NCBI RefSeq assembly: GCF_029892565.1
Contig: NZ_JARXVH010000013.1
Coordinates: forward strand, 62,001-126,000
From: Streptomyces pseudovenezuelae
GTDB taxonomy: Bacteria; Actinomycetota; Actinomycetes; Streptomycetales; Streptomycetaceae
Direction: 5' to 3'
Length of the DNA: 64,000 nt
The notes under the pieces were generated by a model. It was given only the letters and a program-made list of their open reading frames with translations. It was not told where the DNA came from and ran no database searches. Made by a program: the position numbers and the translations under genes. Positions 8,687 through 16,724 of the stretch are shown here, one piece after another (position 1 is the first letter of the stretch; the number at the start of each line of letters is the position of its first letter).

Positions 8687-9622
8687 GTGTACCCGACTCC
8701 GCTGCCGCTTGCCACCTACCGGGCCGCCATCGCCTTGGACGAGGCGTTCGGGCCCGGTGCCGACCATGATCCGGACAAACGGCCCGCCGATCTGGTACGC
8801 GAGACGCTCGGCCTGTTGGCCGATGACTCGGCGGCAGCAAGGGCGGGGTTGCGCCGCGGCGCCGCGGACCGGATCGACGATGACGACGCCCGGCGGCTCC
8901 TGCGGGCGGTACTGACGGTCCGGGATCCCGGACCGCTGCCCACCGGGACCACCCGCCTGCTTGACGCGCTCCTGGCCGGCGAACGCCTGGCACGCGACAC
9001 CGGCGACGCGACCTCACTGCCCACCGTCCGCGACACGCTTCCGCACACCGCGTACCGGGCCGCCGACCGTACGGTGCTGTGGCAGGGCGACCTCACCACT
9101 CTCGGCGCGGACGCCGTCGTGAACGCCGCCAACAGCGCCCTGCTCGGCTGCTTCGCCCCGATGCACCCGTGCATCGACAACGCCCTCCACGCCGCGGCAG
9201 GCCCCCGCCTTCGCACCGACTGCCACACGATCATGTCCCTCCAGGGCCACCTGGAGCCGACCGGCACCGCCAAGATCACCCGCGGATACCACCTGCCCGC
9301 CCGCTATGTCCTGCACACTGTCGGCCCGATCGTCGACGGCCCCGTACTCCCGCACCACCAACAGGCTCTGGCGGCCTCGTACCGTGCCTGCCTCGACCTC
9401 GCCGCCGACGTGGGTGGCATACGCAGCGTGGCGTTCTGCGGCATCAGCACCGGCGTCTTCGGCTACCCCAAGGCGCCCGCCGCCCGCACCGCACTGAGCA
9501 CCGTGGCCGAGTGGCTCGATCTCCACCCCGGACGGCTCGACCGCGTGATCTTCAACGTGTACGCGGACGACGACCGCGCCGCCTACCTCCAGGCACTGAC
9601 CGAAGGAAGCCAGCCCCGATGA
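8687..9622 (+). CDS. Protein-ADP-ribose hydrolase, zinc-type macrodomain
   Basis: 311-aa enzyme that removes mono-ADP-ribose from proteins. An N-terminal helical region (about 1-110) precedes a macrodomain (about 125-300). Its motifs are LWQGDLTTLGADAVVNAANS (ADP-ribose binding), LLGCFAPMHPCIDNALHAAAGP, with the Cys/His residues that bind zinc in SirTM-linked macrodomains, and SVAFCGISTGVFGYP (phosphate loop). The GTG at 8687 has GGAGG six bases upstream and gives a normal family start (YPTPLPLATYRAAIALD). It overlaps the SirTM sirtuin by 4 nt. Paired writer and eraser genes of this kind are known from Gram-positive SirTM operons, so the two enzymes are expected to act on the same protein target. 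Confidence 0.93.
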   Translation: MYPTPLPLATYRAAIALDEAFGPGADHDPDKRPADLVRETLGLLADDSAAARAGLRRGAADRIDDDDARRLLRAVLTVRDPGPLPTGTTRLLDALLAGERLARDTGDATSLPTVRDTLPHTAYRAADRTVLWQGDLTTLGADAVVNAANSALLGCFAPMHPCIDNALHAAAGPRLRTDCHTIMSLQGHLEPTGTAKITRGYHLPARYVLHTVGPIVDGPVLPHHQQALAASYRACLDLAADVGGIRSVAFCGISTGVFGYPKAPAARTALSTVAEWLDLHPGRLDRVIFNVYADDDRAAYLQALTEGSQPR

Positions 9623-10500
9623 ACGAGTCCACCTTCGACCTGGAAGCCGCCGCCGGGACGATACACACCTGGCTCGGCGAGGCCGACCGTGTCCTGATCA
9701 CCGCCGGTGCCGGACTCAGCGCCGCCGCCGTATACGACTACGGCGACGAAGACCGCTTCCGGGAACTCTTCCCCGCCCTGCACCACCTCGGCCTGCGCTC
9801 CCGCTACCTGGTCGGCGTACCGCTGCCGCCCGAGCTGTGGTGGGGCTACTGGGCCGTCCACATCGACGACATCCGTTTCTCGCCGGACCCCAACCCCCTT
9901 TACCAGCGCCTGAGTTCCCTCGTCGGCGGCAAGGACCACTGGGTGATGACGTCCAACGTCGACGCCCTCTTCGCCCGGGGCGGCTTCGACCCCGACCGGA
10001 TCTTCACCCCCCAGGGCGACTACGGCCGCTACCAGTGCACGACCCCCTGCACAGCGACCACTTGGAACACCCGCCCCCTCGTCGCGCAGCTCCTCGCCGC
10101 GTACGACCCGGCCACCGGAACCGTGACCGGTCCCCTGCCCAGCTGCCCGAACTGCGGCGGCGAGGTCGAGATCAACGTCCGTATCGGCCCCGAGTTCGTC
10201 GATGACCCCTATCTCCCCGCGGGCCGCCGCCTCCAGGACTGGCTGGGATCCACCGCCGACACCCGGCTGCTCATCCTCGAATTCGGTGCCGGATTCAACA
10301 CCCCCGGCGTCATCCGATGGCCGGGTGAACACCTCACCCGGCAGATCCCCCACGCTCGCCTCGTACGCGTCAACCCCACCCACCCCGAAACCCCCACCGA
10401 CCTCGCCGGCCGGACCCTGTCTGTCCCCGTCGGCGCCGACCGCCTGCTCAACGCACTCACCGTGCCGCACCCGGCACCCGACCCCACGGTGGCATCATGA
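9619..10500 (+). CDS. sirTM: SirTM-class sirtuin (protein ADP-ribosyltransferase)
   Basis: 293-aa class-M sirtuin. Known members use NAD to mono-ADP-ribosylate a lipoylated carrier protein. The Rossmann GAGLSAAAVYDYGDEDRF motif, MTSNVDALFARGGF and TPQGDYGRYQC are visible. The Gln of PQGDYG stands where classical sirtuins have the catalytic His, a hallmark of SirTM. Zinc ligands are probably the Cys of YQC/TTPC and CPNC. It is coupled by 4-nt overlaps to the macrodomain gene before it and to the SnoaL-like gene after it. No lipoate-protein ligase or GcvH-L carrier gene occurs anywhere in this window, unlike the well-known Staphylococcus and Streptococcus operons, so the modified target here is open. 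Confidence 0.93.
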   Translation: MNESTFDLEAAAGTIHTWLGEADRVLITAGAGLSAAAVYDYGDEDRFRELFPALHHLGLRSRYLVGVPLPPELWWGYWAVHIDDIRFSPDPNPLYQRLSSLVGGKDHWVMTSNVDALFARGGFDPDRIFTPQGDYGRYQCTTPCTATTWNTRPLVAQLLAAYDPATGTVTGPLPSCPNCGGEVEINVRIGPEFVDDPYLPAGRRLQDWLGSTADTRLLILEFGAGFNTPGVIRWPGEHLTRQIPHARLVRVNPTHPETPTDLAGRTLSVPVGADRLLNALTVPHPAPDPTVAS

Positions 10501-10877
10501 GCGACCCGGAGAAGAACAAGGCCACGGCTCAGGCGTTCTACGACCTGATGTTCAACCAGTGCCGCCCCGCGGAGGCCGTCGACCGATACGCGGGCGACAC
10601 CTACGTTCAGCACAATCCGCATGTCGGCGACGGCAAGCAGGCGTTCGTCGACTACTTCGAGCGCATGGCCGCCGAGTACCCGGGCAAGCGAGTGGAGGTC
10701 AAGCGCGCCTTCGCCGAAGGCGACCACGTGATCCTGCACTGCCACCAGACCTGGCCTGCCGAGGAATACGCAGGCATCGACATCTTCCGTTTCGACGCGG
10801 ACGGCAGGATCGTCGAACACTGGGACGTCCTCCAGGTGATCCCGCCCACCTCCGAGAACGACAACACCATGTTCTGA
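10497..10877 (+). CDS. SnoaL-like NTF2-fold protein
   Basis: 126-aa single-domain SnoaL-like (polyketide-cyclase-like) protein. It starts at an ATG that overlaps the sirtuin stop by 4 nt. Family motifs YVQHNPHVGDGKQAFVDYF and FRFDADGRIVEHWDVLQ are clear, and they match those in the damaged two-domain SnoaL gene of the same operon. The fold binds small hydrophobic ligands, and many members are uncharacterised. It is the last gene of the operon and is followed at 64 bp by a strong hairpin. Its coupling to the sirtuin suggests a part in the same pathway, but no substrate can be named. Confidence 0.9.
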   Translation: MSDPEKNKATAQAFYDLMFNQCRPAEAVDRYAGDTYVQHNPHVGDGKQAFVDYFERMAAEYPGKRVEVKRAFAEGDHVILHCHQTWPAEEYAGIDIFRFDADGRIVEHWDVLQVIPPTSENDNTMF

Positions 10878-10940
10878 CCCAGCACGAGCCTCCGGCGCCG
10901 CTGCCGACTGCGATACCGACGCACCTGGCTCATGTCCTCC

Positions 10941-10985
10941 CCCGCCGATCCCGTTGGCACACCAAAGGCCAACGGGATCGGCGGG
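10941..10985. terminator. Bidirectional terminator between convergent genes
   Basis: A perfect 18-bp stem (left arm 10941-10958, right arm 10968-10985) with a 9-nt loop sits exactly between the convergent SnoaL-like gene (ends 10877) and expansin-like gene (ends 10990). There is no U tract, as is common for Streptomyces terminators. Confidence 0.88.
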
Positions 10986-10989
10986 CGGG

Positions 10990-11952
10990 TCAGTGCCGGG
11001 CGAACTGGACCCGCGTGGGCTGCACGGTTTCAGGCCGCAGCGCGATCCCGTTGACGGTCAGTTGTTCTCCGTAGATGTCCGTGAGCCTGATCGCGCCGCC
11101 GCACCCGCTGCCGTCGGGGGAGAGGAAGTAGTTGTAGTCGGTGCGGGCCAGTTGGCGCCAGCCTCCACCGGTGCGGACCTCCAGCCGAGCAAGCGGGTTG
11201 CGGTGGCCGATTGCCTGGATGCCGCACCAGTAGGGGCTGGATCCGTTCTTGTAGCGGATCGATATCGTGCCCGCCGTGTCGGGGCTCAACAGGCTCCAGG
11301 TGATCGCGATCCGGCCCGTCGAGGGAGTGGCCAGTTTGGCGAAGGCCTGTTCGCTGAGGTCGAGTTGACCGGGCGCACAGGGCAGCGGACATTCGTTGGT
11401 GATCCGGACCGTGACGGAGGCACCGCTTGCCACCCGAACGAACACGTATGCCCCGCAGGCTCTGGAAGCCTCGTAGTCGGTGGTGTTCATCGCCGCGATC
11501 ATCATGTCGCCGCTCGGCCCGTACGAGCAGGCGCCGTCCCCTACCCCGGCTTTGTAGACAGTGGCGACTCCCTGGTATGTGGTCTTGGGCCGGATTCGCC
11601 CGGCCAGGGACGGCGTGGCGGGACTCGTCCGCGGCCGAGCCGATGACCGCGCCGTCGGTGCGGTCGCAGAGGTCGTCGGCGTGGCCGCGGAGCTCGTTGG
11701 AACGCTCGGGGAGGCGGCGGACGGGGAGGGCGTGGATGGCTTCTGCCCTGGCGACGTCGGCGGGACGGTCCCCTTGTACTCGGCGACGGGCGTGGCCGGG
11801 GCATGCCCCTCATCGGCCTTGTGGTCGGGTTTCATGGCCACGACCAGGCAGACCAGAAGTCCTGCGGCGATCAGCACCGCGGTAGAGCCCATCATCAGTG
11901 CACGTCGGCGTCTGCGCTGCCGCGCGGCCTGTCTCTTTCCCTGCATGTCCAT
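10990..11952 (-). CDS. Secreted expansin-like protein (EXLX1-type)
   Basis: 320-aa predicted cell-surface protein. After a basic N-terminus and one hydrophobic helix (about 20-42, MMGSTAVLIAAGLLVCLVV) comes a Ser/Thr/Pro/Ala-rich linker (about 60-125). A double-psi beta-barrel like that of RlpA and expansins follows (about 130-225: GVATVYKAGVGDGACSYG, VRITNECPLPCAPGQLDLSE), then a beta-sandwich carbohydrate-binding domain (about 230-320). Bacterial expansins loosen cellulose or bind wall polymers without hydrolysis. The conserved Asp of the barrel is present in LDLSEQAF. The start is taken at ATG 11952 (MDMQGKRQ); ATG 11946 is close behind. Transcribed towards the shared terminator. Confidence 0.87.
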   Translation of the reverse strand: MDMQGKRQAARQRRRRRALMMGSTAVLIAAGLLVCLVVAMKPDHKADEGHAPATPVAEYKGTVPPTSPGQKPSTPSPSAASPSVPTSSAATPTTSATAPTARSSARPRTSPATPSLAGRIRPKTTYQGVATVYKAGVGDGACSYGPSGDMMIAAMNTTDYEASRACGAYVFVRVASGASVTVRITNECPLPCAPGQLDLSEQAFAKLATPSTGRIAITWSLLSPDTAGTISIRYKNGSSPYWCGIQAIGHRNPLARLEVRTGGGWRQLARTDYNYFLSPDGSGCGGAIRLTDIYGEQLTVNGIALRPETVQPTRVQFARH

Positions 11953-12146
11953 CCGTTCGGAAGTGCGAGCCAATGTTCTGCTGCTCAGTAGCCGCGCGAG
12001 GCGAAAAGGTTGCCGTCGATCTTCCATCGAGTTGGGTCCTGGAAGATCGACAGCCAGCGCACGAAGCTCGCGAGGCCGGGCGGCCCAAGGAAATCGGCAG
12101 AGCGGCCGACGTCGACGCGGAGGGCCTCCGTGTCGGATCAGTCATC

Positions 12147-12692
12147 TCAGCAGTCGACGAGCCTGCGAAGGAGTTCCAGACCCGGCTGCCAATCACCCAC
12201 ATCGCTGACGGAATTGATGTGGCCGTGGCTTGCGATGAGATGCCATTGCACCTGCCACTCGCGCGCGAAAGCGGCGGACGTCGTCGGGTCGCAGTAGGGG
12301 TCGTCGTCGCTGGCCACCACCAGGCTCGGGCACAACAAAGGGCGAACGGACAGGCCCAGGAACGACGATGCGGCCTCACGTGGGAACGCCGGCCCCTGGG
12401 GATCGGGAGGCGCGACCAGGAACGCGGCCACCGTGCCCGGTCGCGCCTGATCGAGCCAGTGCGCTGCTGCCCAGCAGCCCAGGCTGTGAGCCACCAACAC
12501 CACCTGGGGGTCGCGCCGGGAAGCGATCTCGTAGGCAGCCTGGACAGCGGCAACCCAGTCCGGCAGGTCCGGCCTGCTCCACGAGGCCGGTGCGATCCGG
12601 ACCGCTGAGGCCCCCCATCGCTTCTCCCAGAAGCTCTGCCAGTGCCGCTCATCCGAACCGTCGATCCCAGGGATGATGACGTACGCGACCAT
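12147..12692 (-). CDS. RBBP9/YdeN-family alpha/beta hydrolase
   Basis: 181-aa small serine hydrolase. The strand-turn IIPGIDGSDERHWQSFWE near the N-terminus and the nucleophile elbow VLVAHSLGCWAA (Ser) are typical of the RBBP9/YdeN group. An Asp in ASDDDPYC and a His in SHGHINS complete the expected triad. The ATG at 12692 has GGAAGGACGG upstream; an in-frame extension reaches further 5' but overlaps the divergent regulator promoter. It is divergent from the Lrp/AsnC gene with 123 bp between the starts. The physiological substrate is unknown, as for most of the family. Confidence 0.9.
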   Translation of the reverse strand: MVAYVIIPGIDGSDERHWQSFWEKRWGASAVRIAPASWSRPDLPDWVAAVQAAYEIASRRDPQVVLVAHSLGCWAAAHWLDQARPGTVAAFLVAPPDPQGPAFPREAASSFLGLSVRPLLCPSLVVASDDDPYCDPTTSAAFAREWQVQWHLIASHGHINSVSDVGDWQPGLELLRRLVDC

Positions 12693-12815
12693 CGCCCACC
12701 GTCCTTCCAGTCGTGGCCCTCGTACATCGCGGGGGCGCTCTGGGGCGATTCTCGATGGATCAGCAGCAACGGTCTGGCTCAGCAAGCGATTTCAAAGAAG
12801 GTGGGGGTGACAACG

Positions 12816-13271
12816 ATGGAATCACTCGACGAGATCGACCGTGCCATCTTGGAACTGCTCCAGACCGACGGCCGGCTCACCGGAGCCGAGGTCGGACGCC
12901 GAGTCGGGCTGTCCCAACCGGCAGCCAGCGCCCGCATCCAACGCCTGGAGAAGAACGGGATCATCACCAGCTACCGCGCCGTCATCGCCCCAGCCTCGGT
13001 CGGACTGAACATCCACGCCATCGTCCGGCTGCGCACCACCCACGCGCAGCTGTCCCAGGCACTCACCCTTGCCGCCCGGACTCCCGAGGTCATCTCGATC
13101 CTCCGCGTGACCGGCGAAGACTGCCTGCTGCTCGACGTGCACTGTTCCCACGCCGAACGCCTTGAACAGGTCGTGGACTCCCTCGCCCGATACGGACCGG
13201 TCACCACCTCACTCGTCCTGCGCAGCTACCCGCCCAAGTCGTTGCCAACGACACCGTCGACAACGTCCTGA
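12816..13271 (+). CDS. Lrp/AsnC-family transcriptional regulator
   Basis: 151-aa feast/famine regulator. The N-terminal helix-turn-helix (about 3-60) shows LDEIDRAILELLQTDGRLT, VGLSQPAASARIQRLEKNGIIT. The C-terminal RAM ligand-binding domain (about 65-145) shows IHAIVRLRT and the Gly-Glu-Asp core ILRVTGEDCLLLDVHC, an alpha-beta amino-acid sensor fold. The ATG at 12816 is preceded by GAAGGTGGG; a GTG at 12807 is possible. It is divergent from the RBBP9-type hydrolase and convergent with the GntR gene, whose end is 26 bp away. The regulated genes and amino-acid ligand cannot be told from the sequence. Confidence 0.94.
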   Translation: MESLDEIDRAILELLQTDGRLTGAEVGRRVGLSQPAASARIQRLEKNGIITSYRAVIAPASVGLNIHAIVRLRTTHAQLSQALTLAARTPEVISILRVTGEDCLLLDVHCSHAERLEQVVDSLARYGPVTTSLVLRSYPPKSLPTTPSTTS

Positions 13272-13297
13272 CCCACAGCACTCGGCCCGCCCTCCCC

Positions 13298-14086
13298 TTA
13301 CCCGAAGACCCTCCGCTGAATTTCCCGACGGTAGTCCTCAAGCGTCCTGTCGAGGTGCAGGGCGGTGGCCTGGGCCGCGGCTTCCGGCCGACCGTCTCGT
13401 ACGGCTTCGTAGATGGCGGCGTGCTCCTCGACGGCAGCCGCGGAATGAGCACTGAGCGTGTCGTGTATACCGATGGCACTGGACTGCCTCTGCAGCCGAC
13501 GTGCGTCGCGCACGGCGTCGACCAGGAAGCTGTTGTGGGAGGCTGCCGCGACTGCGGCATGGAAGTCGTCGTCGGCCTGGTTGAACACCTCGACCTGCCC
13601 TTGGACGAATCCGTGACGGCACGTCTCCACGGCCACTTCCATCGCCCGGAGTTCGGCAGGGGTTGCGCTTGTCGCCGCGATGCCGGCGGCTGCCATCTCC
13701 TGGATCCTGCGGAACTCGAACAGCATGAAGATGTGGTCCAGGTCGGTAGGCCGGAAGAACCCGCCCCAGCGACTGGCACTGAGCATGCCTTCATCGTCCG
13801 AGACGAAGAGGCCACGGCCCTTGTGCGCTCGGATCCGACCGAGGGCGGAAAGGATCTTGACGGCTTCGCGCACCACCGCCCTGCTGGTGCCCAGCCGCCC
13901 GGCCAGATCATTCTCCGTCGGCAGCCGGTCACCGGGGACCAGACGTGACTCGGCGATGAACTCCAGGATCCGCTCCGCGACGAGTTCATAGCCGGGACGG
14001 TAGTCGCGCCCCGCGTCCGCCCCTCCGCCCGAGGCCGTCACCCCGTTGGACCCCGACGAGGTCCCGGTCGCGGACGTGTCGTTCAT
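13298..14086 (-). CDS. GntR/FadR-family regulator of the deoxysugar locus
   Basis: 262-aa repressor-type regulator. A winged helix (about 35-100: ERILEFIAESRLVPGDRLPTEN in part, LGTSRAVVREAVKILSALG) is followed by an all-helical FCD ligand domain (about 110-250). The latter shows FEFRRIQEMAAAGIAA, DDDFHAAVAAASHN and EEHAAIYEAVRDG, whose Asp and His residues normally bind a metal and a carboxylate ligand. The ATG at 14086 (MNDTSATG) has GGGGGTAAG upstream. It is divergent from the sugar-binding-protein gene, so it most likely controls the transport and degradation genes that follow, with a sugar acid as plausible ligand by family precedent. Confidence 0.92.
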   Translation of the reverse strand: MNDTSATGTSSGSNGVTASGGGADAGRDYRPGYELVAERILEFIAESRLVPGDRLPTENDLAGRLGTSRAVVREAVKILSALGRIRAHKGRGLFVSDDEGMLSASRWGGFFRPTDLDHIFMLFEFRRIQEMAAAGIAATSATPAELRAMEVAVETCRHGFVQGQVEVFNQADDDFHAAVAAASHNSFLVDAVRDARRLQRQSSAIGIHDTLSAHSAAAVEEHAAIYEAVRDGRPEAAAQATALHLDRTLEDYRREIQRRVFG

Positions 14087-14238
14087 CTGTCTTACCCCCA
14101 TCACTGGTCTCACAGAGCGAGCCCATCCCTTCGTAGTCACTCTACTGAACGCCGCATCCCGTCAAATGAATCGTACTTATCTTGGGGCACCCAGGGCAAC
14201 CGTAGGGCGATTCCGGCTCCCAATCCGGCATATACTTG

Positions 14239-14248
14239 ACTATTTAGT
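14239..14248. promoter_or_regulatory. Candidate GntR operator/promoter in the divergent gap
   Basis: The 365-bp gap between the GntR start (14086) and the binding-protein start (14452) has no gene. It is AT-richer near 14236-14250, where TTGACTATTTAGTACAG contains a short dyad ACTA-TT-TAGT overlapping a -35-like TTGACT. A FadR-subfamily repressor site at this place is plausible. No other element was recognised in the gap. Confidence 0.4.
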
Positions 14249-14451
14249 ACAGGTCTACGGGCCACATAGCCAGAGAATCCAACTTTGTGACTGCACATCT
14301 CCTTGACCAACGCCCATATAAGGCGCCTAATTTCGGAGCGGCGACCCGTCGCAACCGTCCGCGAAGCCTCTCGTGCGACGTCGTCGCTCGCGCGCCACCA
14401 CGTTCACCCCTGCCGTTCCCTCCCGACGCCGGCCACGTAATGGAGTCACTC

Positions 14452-15813
14452 ATGACCGCGATGAAGCAGTCTGTTGTCCGAAGCAGAGCGCTGGCCAAAC
14501 GGCGATCGGTTCTCCTCGCGGGGTGCGTGGCAGCCGTGGTCGCGACCGCCACCGCCTGCGGTGGCGGCGCCACGAACACCAACAGCAAGGACGGCTTCAA
14601 CCAGGTGCCCCAGAAGAACGGGGCCCTGACCGTGTGGGTGGACTCGACCCGGCTGGCGGCCGCGAAGCTGTACCAGAAGCTCCACCCGGACGTGAAGCTG
14701 AACATCGTCACCTACGACGGCGACGCCAACGGATCGAACTACCTGCAGACGAAGGTGCAGCTCTTCAACCGCACCGGCAAGGGCTGGCCGGACGTCGTCT
14801 TCAGCTCGCAGAACAACGAGGTGACCTGGGCGGTCGACGCCAACTTCGCGGCCCCCCTGAACAAGGGTCTCGTCCCGGCGGAAACCCTCGGGAAGTTCGC
14901 CGAGGGCGCCAACGACGTCTGCACGGTGGGCGGCACGGCCTACTGCTTGCGCAACGACCTCTCTCAGGCCGTTCTCTGGTACAACGCGCCGCTGATGAAG
15001 GAGTTCGGCTACACGGTGCCGACGACCTGGGAGGAGTACCAGCAGCTCGGCGAGAAGGTGGCCACCGAACACCCCGGGTACCTGGTGGGCGACGCCGGCG
15101 ACTCCTTCACTCCGGAGATCTACCTGTGGGCCGGCAAGTGCGGCGCCAACCACATCACCGGCGCCAAGTCCGTCTCCGTGAACACCACCAGCGCCGAGTG
15201 CACGAAGATGGCCGAGCTCATGGACGTACTGATCAAGAAGAAGTCCATGTCCATCAGCGGGGTCTTCAGCACCGACTTCGGCAAGAACAAGGCCGACAAG
15301 GTGCTGATGATGCCCGGCCCCTCCTGGTACGGCGGCGCGCTGTTCAAGGGAACCTTCAAGACGCCGGCCAAGCAGATCGCGGCGGCGCCCATACCCCAGT
15401 GGAGCGGTGAGGCCTCGCCGTCCACCGGCAACGTGGGCGGTGGTACCTGGCTGCTGTCCCAGCACTCCGAACACGTCAAGGCAGCCACCGACTTCATCAC
15501 CTGGGTCACGACGAGCGACGCCTACCAGGGCAAGGTCGCACCCGGCTTCCCCGCCTACGCCCCTGCGGCGGAAACCTGGTTGAAGCAGCAGAACGCCTCC
15601 GGCTACTTCGCGGGGGACATCAACGTGCTGAAGGACGCCTCCACTCAGGTCTGGCCGGGCTGGGGCTCAGGTCAGTTCAGCCAGGAAGCGATCTGGGCCG
15701 CGACGGTCAAGCCCGGTCTGACGCAGGGCAAGACCATCGTCTCGCTGCTGCCCGCCTGGCAGGACTCCATCGTCAAGTACGCACAGTCCAACGGATACAA
15801 GGTCTCCCAGTGA
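14452..15813 (+). CDS. Sugar ABC transporter solute-binding lipoprotein (CUT1 type)
   Basis: 453-aa extracellular binding protein. The lipoprotein signal peptide has a basic n-region (KRRS), a hydrophobic stretch, and a Cys followed by GGG (TATACGGG); a second candidate lipobox, LLAGC, lies earlier. The mature part has the family-1 binding-protein plan: GALTVWVDSTRLAAAKLY at the start, WPDVVFSSQNN, an internal CLRNDLSQAVLWYN hinge strand, and VPTTWEEYQQLG. The ATG at 14452 has GGAG six bases upstream; ATG 14440 is an alternative. It is coupled by GTGA overlap to the first permease. The context suggests a deoxysugar oligosaccharide as ligand. Confidence 0.93.
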   Translation: MTAMKQSVVRSRALAKRRSVLLAGCVAAVVATATACGGGATNTNSKDGFNQVPQKNGALTVWVDSTRLAAAKLYQKLHPDVKLNIVTYDGDANGSNYLQTKVQLFNRTGKGWPDVVFSSQNNEVTWAVDANFAAPLNKGLVPAETLGKFAEGANDVCTVGGTAYCLRNDLSQAVLWYNAPLMKEFGYTVPTTWEEYQQLGEKVATEHPGYLVGDAGDSFTPEIYLWAGKCGANHITGAKSVSVNTTSAECTKMAELMDVLIKKKSMSISGVFSTDFGKNKADKVLMMPGPSWYGGALFKGTFKTPAKQIAAAPIPQWSGEASPSTGNVGGGTWLLSQHSEHVKAATDFITWVTTSDAYQGKVAPGFPAYAPAAETWLKQQNASGYFAGDINVLKDASTQVWPGWGSGQFSQEAIWAATVKPGLTQGKTIVSLLPAWQDSIVKYAQSNGYKVSQ

Positions 15814-16724
15814 CCGTGACCCACTCCCCCGTCAGCTCTGTCCGTCGACGTTCCCAGGGCGCCCGGCGGCAGAGGCGGGCGGGTACCGCGTTCGTCGCCG
15901 CCTACGTCGTGCTGCTGATCGCGTTCGGTGTCGTCCCGACCGCCTATGCCGTCTACTTCGCCTTCAGCAACGCCCAGGGCGCATTCACCGGCTTCGACAA
16001 CTTCGTCACCACGATGCAGGACTTCCGGTTCGTGCCGGCTCTCGGGCACGTCGGGCTCTACCTGCTGTTCTGGCTCGTCTCGCTCGTGGTGATCGTGGTC
16101 GGCCTGGCGTTGATGCTGCACCGGCTCGCCTCCGGCGGCGCCGGAAAGGCTCTGAGGTTCCTCTTCTACATCCCCGGTGCCCTCGCGGGTGCCGCGAGCG
16201 TGCTGGTGTGGCTCTTCGTGCTCGACCCCACAGTGAGCCCGGTGAGTTCCCTCCTGGGCGCCCTCGGATACAACACGTTCGGCGAGGTCATCGCCCCCGG
16301 CCACCTGCCTCTGCTGTTCACGATCATCGCGTTCTGGACCGGCGCGGGCGGCTGGATCGTCGTCATCTACGGAGCGCTCAACAACATCCCCAAGGACGTG
16401 ATGGAGGCCGCCCGCATCGACGGGGCGGGTGCCTGGCAGACCGCCTGGCGGGTGCAGATCCCCATGCTGCGCAAATGGATCGTCTACATGGTGATCCTCG
16501 CCTTCGCCGGCGGCGCCCAGCTCTTCGTGGAGCCACAGCTGCTGTCCCTGGCCAGCGTGGGAGTGGCGGGACGCGACTACTCGCTCAACCAGCTCTCCTA
16601 CGACTTCGCCTTCCAGATGAACAACATCAACGGGGCCGCCGCAGTCTCCGTCGAACTCCTGGTCGTCAGTCTGTCGGCCGCCGCCCTCTTCGTCGCACGG
16701 TCGGGATTCTTCGATGCCGAGTGA
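15810..16724 (+). CDS. Sugar ABC transporter permease (MalF-like)
   Basis: 304-aa inner-membrane permease with six predicted helices. The cytoplasmic EAA loop that docks the ATPase is visible as DVMEAARIDGAGAWQTAWRV. It starts with GTG overlapping the binding-protein stop by 4 nt. It pairs with the MalG-like subunit downstream. No ATP-binding subunit gene is present in the locus. In Streptomyces many CUT1 importers share the single ATPase MsiK encoded elsewhere, so this is expected rather than a defect. Confidence 0.95.
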   Translation: MTVTHSPVSSVRRRSQGARRQRRAGTAFVAAYVVLLIAFGVVPTAYAVYFAFSNAQGAFTGFDNFVTTMQDFRFVPALGHVGLYLLFWLVSLVVIVVGLALMLHRLASGGAGKALRFLFYIPGALAGAASVLVWLFVLDPTVSPVSSLLGALGYNTFGEVIAPGHLPLLFTIIAFWTGAGGWIVVIYGALNNIPKDVMEAARIDGAGAWQTAWRVQIPMLRKWIVYMVILAFAGGAQLFVEPQLLSLASVGVAGRDYSLNQLSYDFAFQMNNINGAAAVSVELLVVSLSAAALFVARSGFFDAE

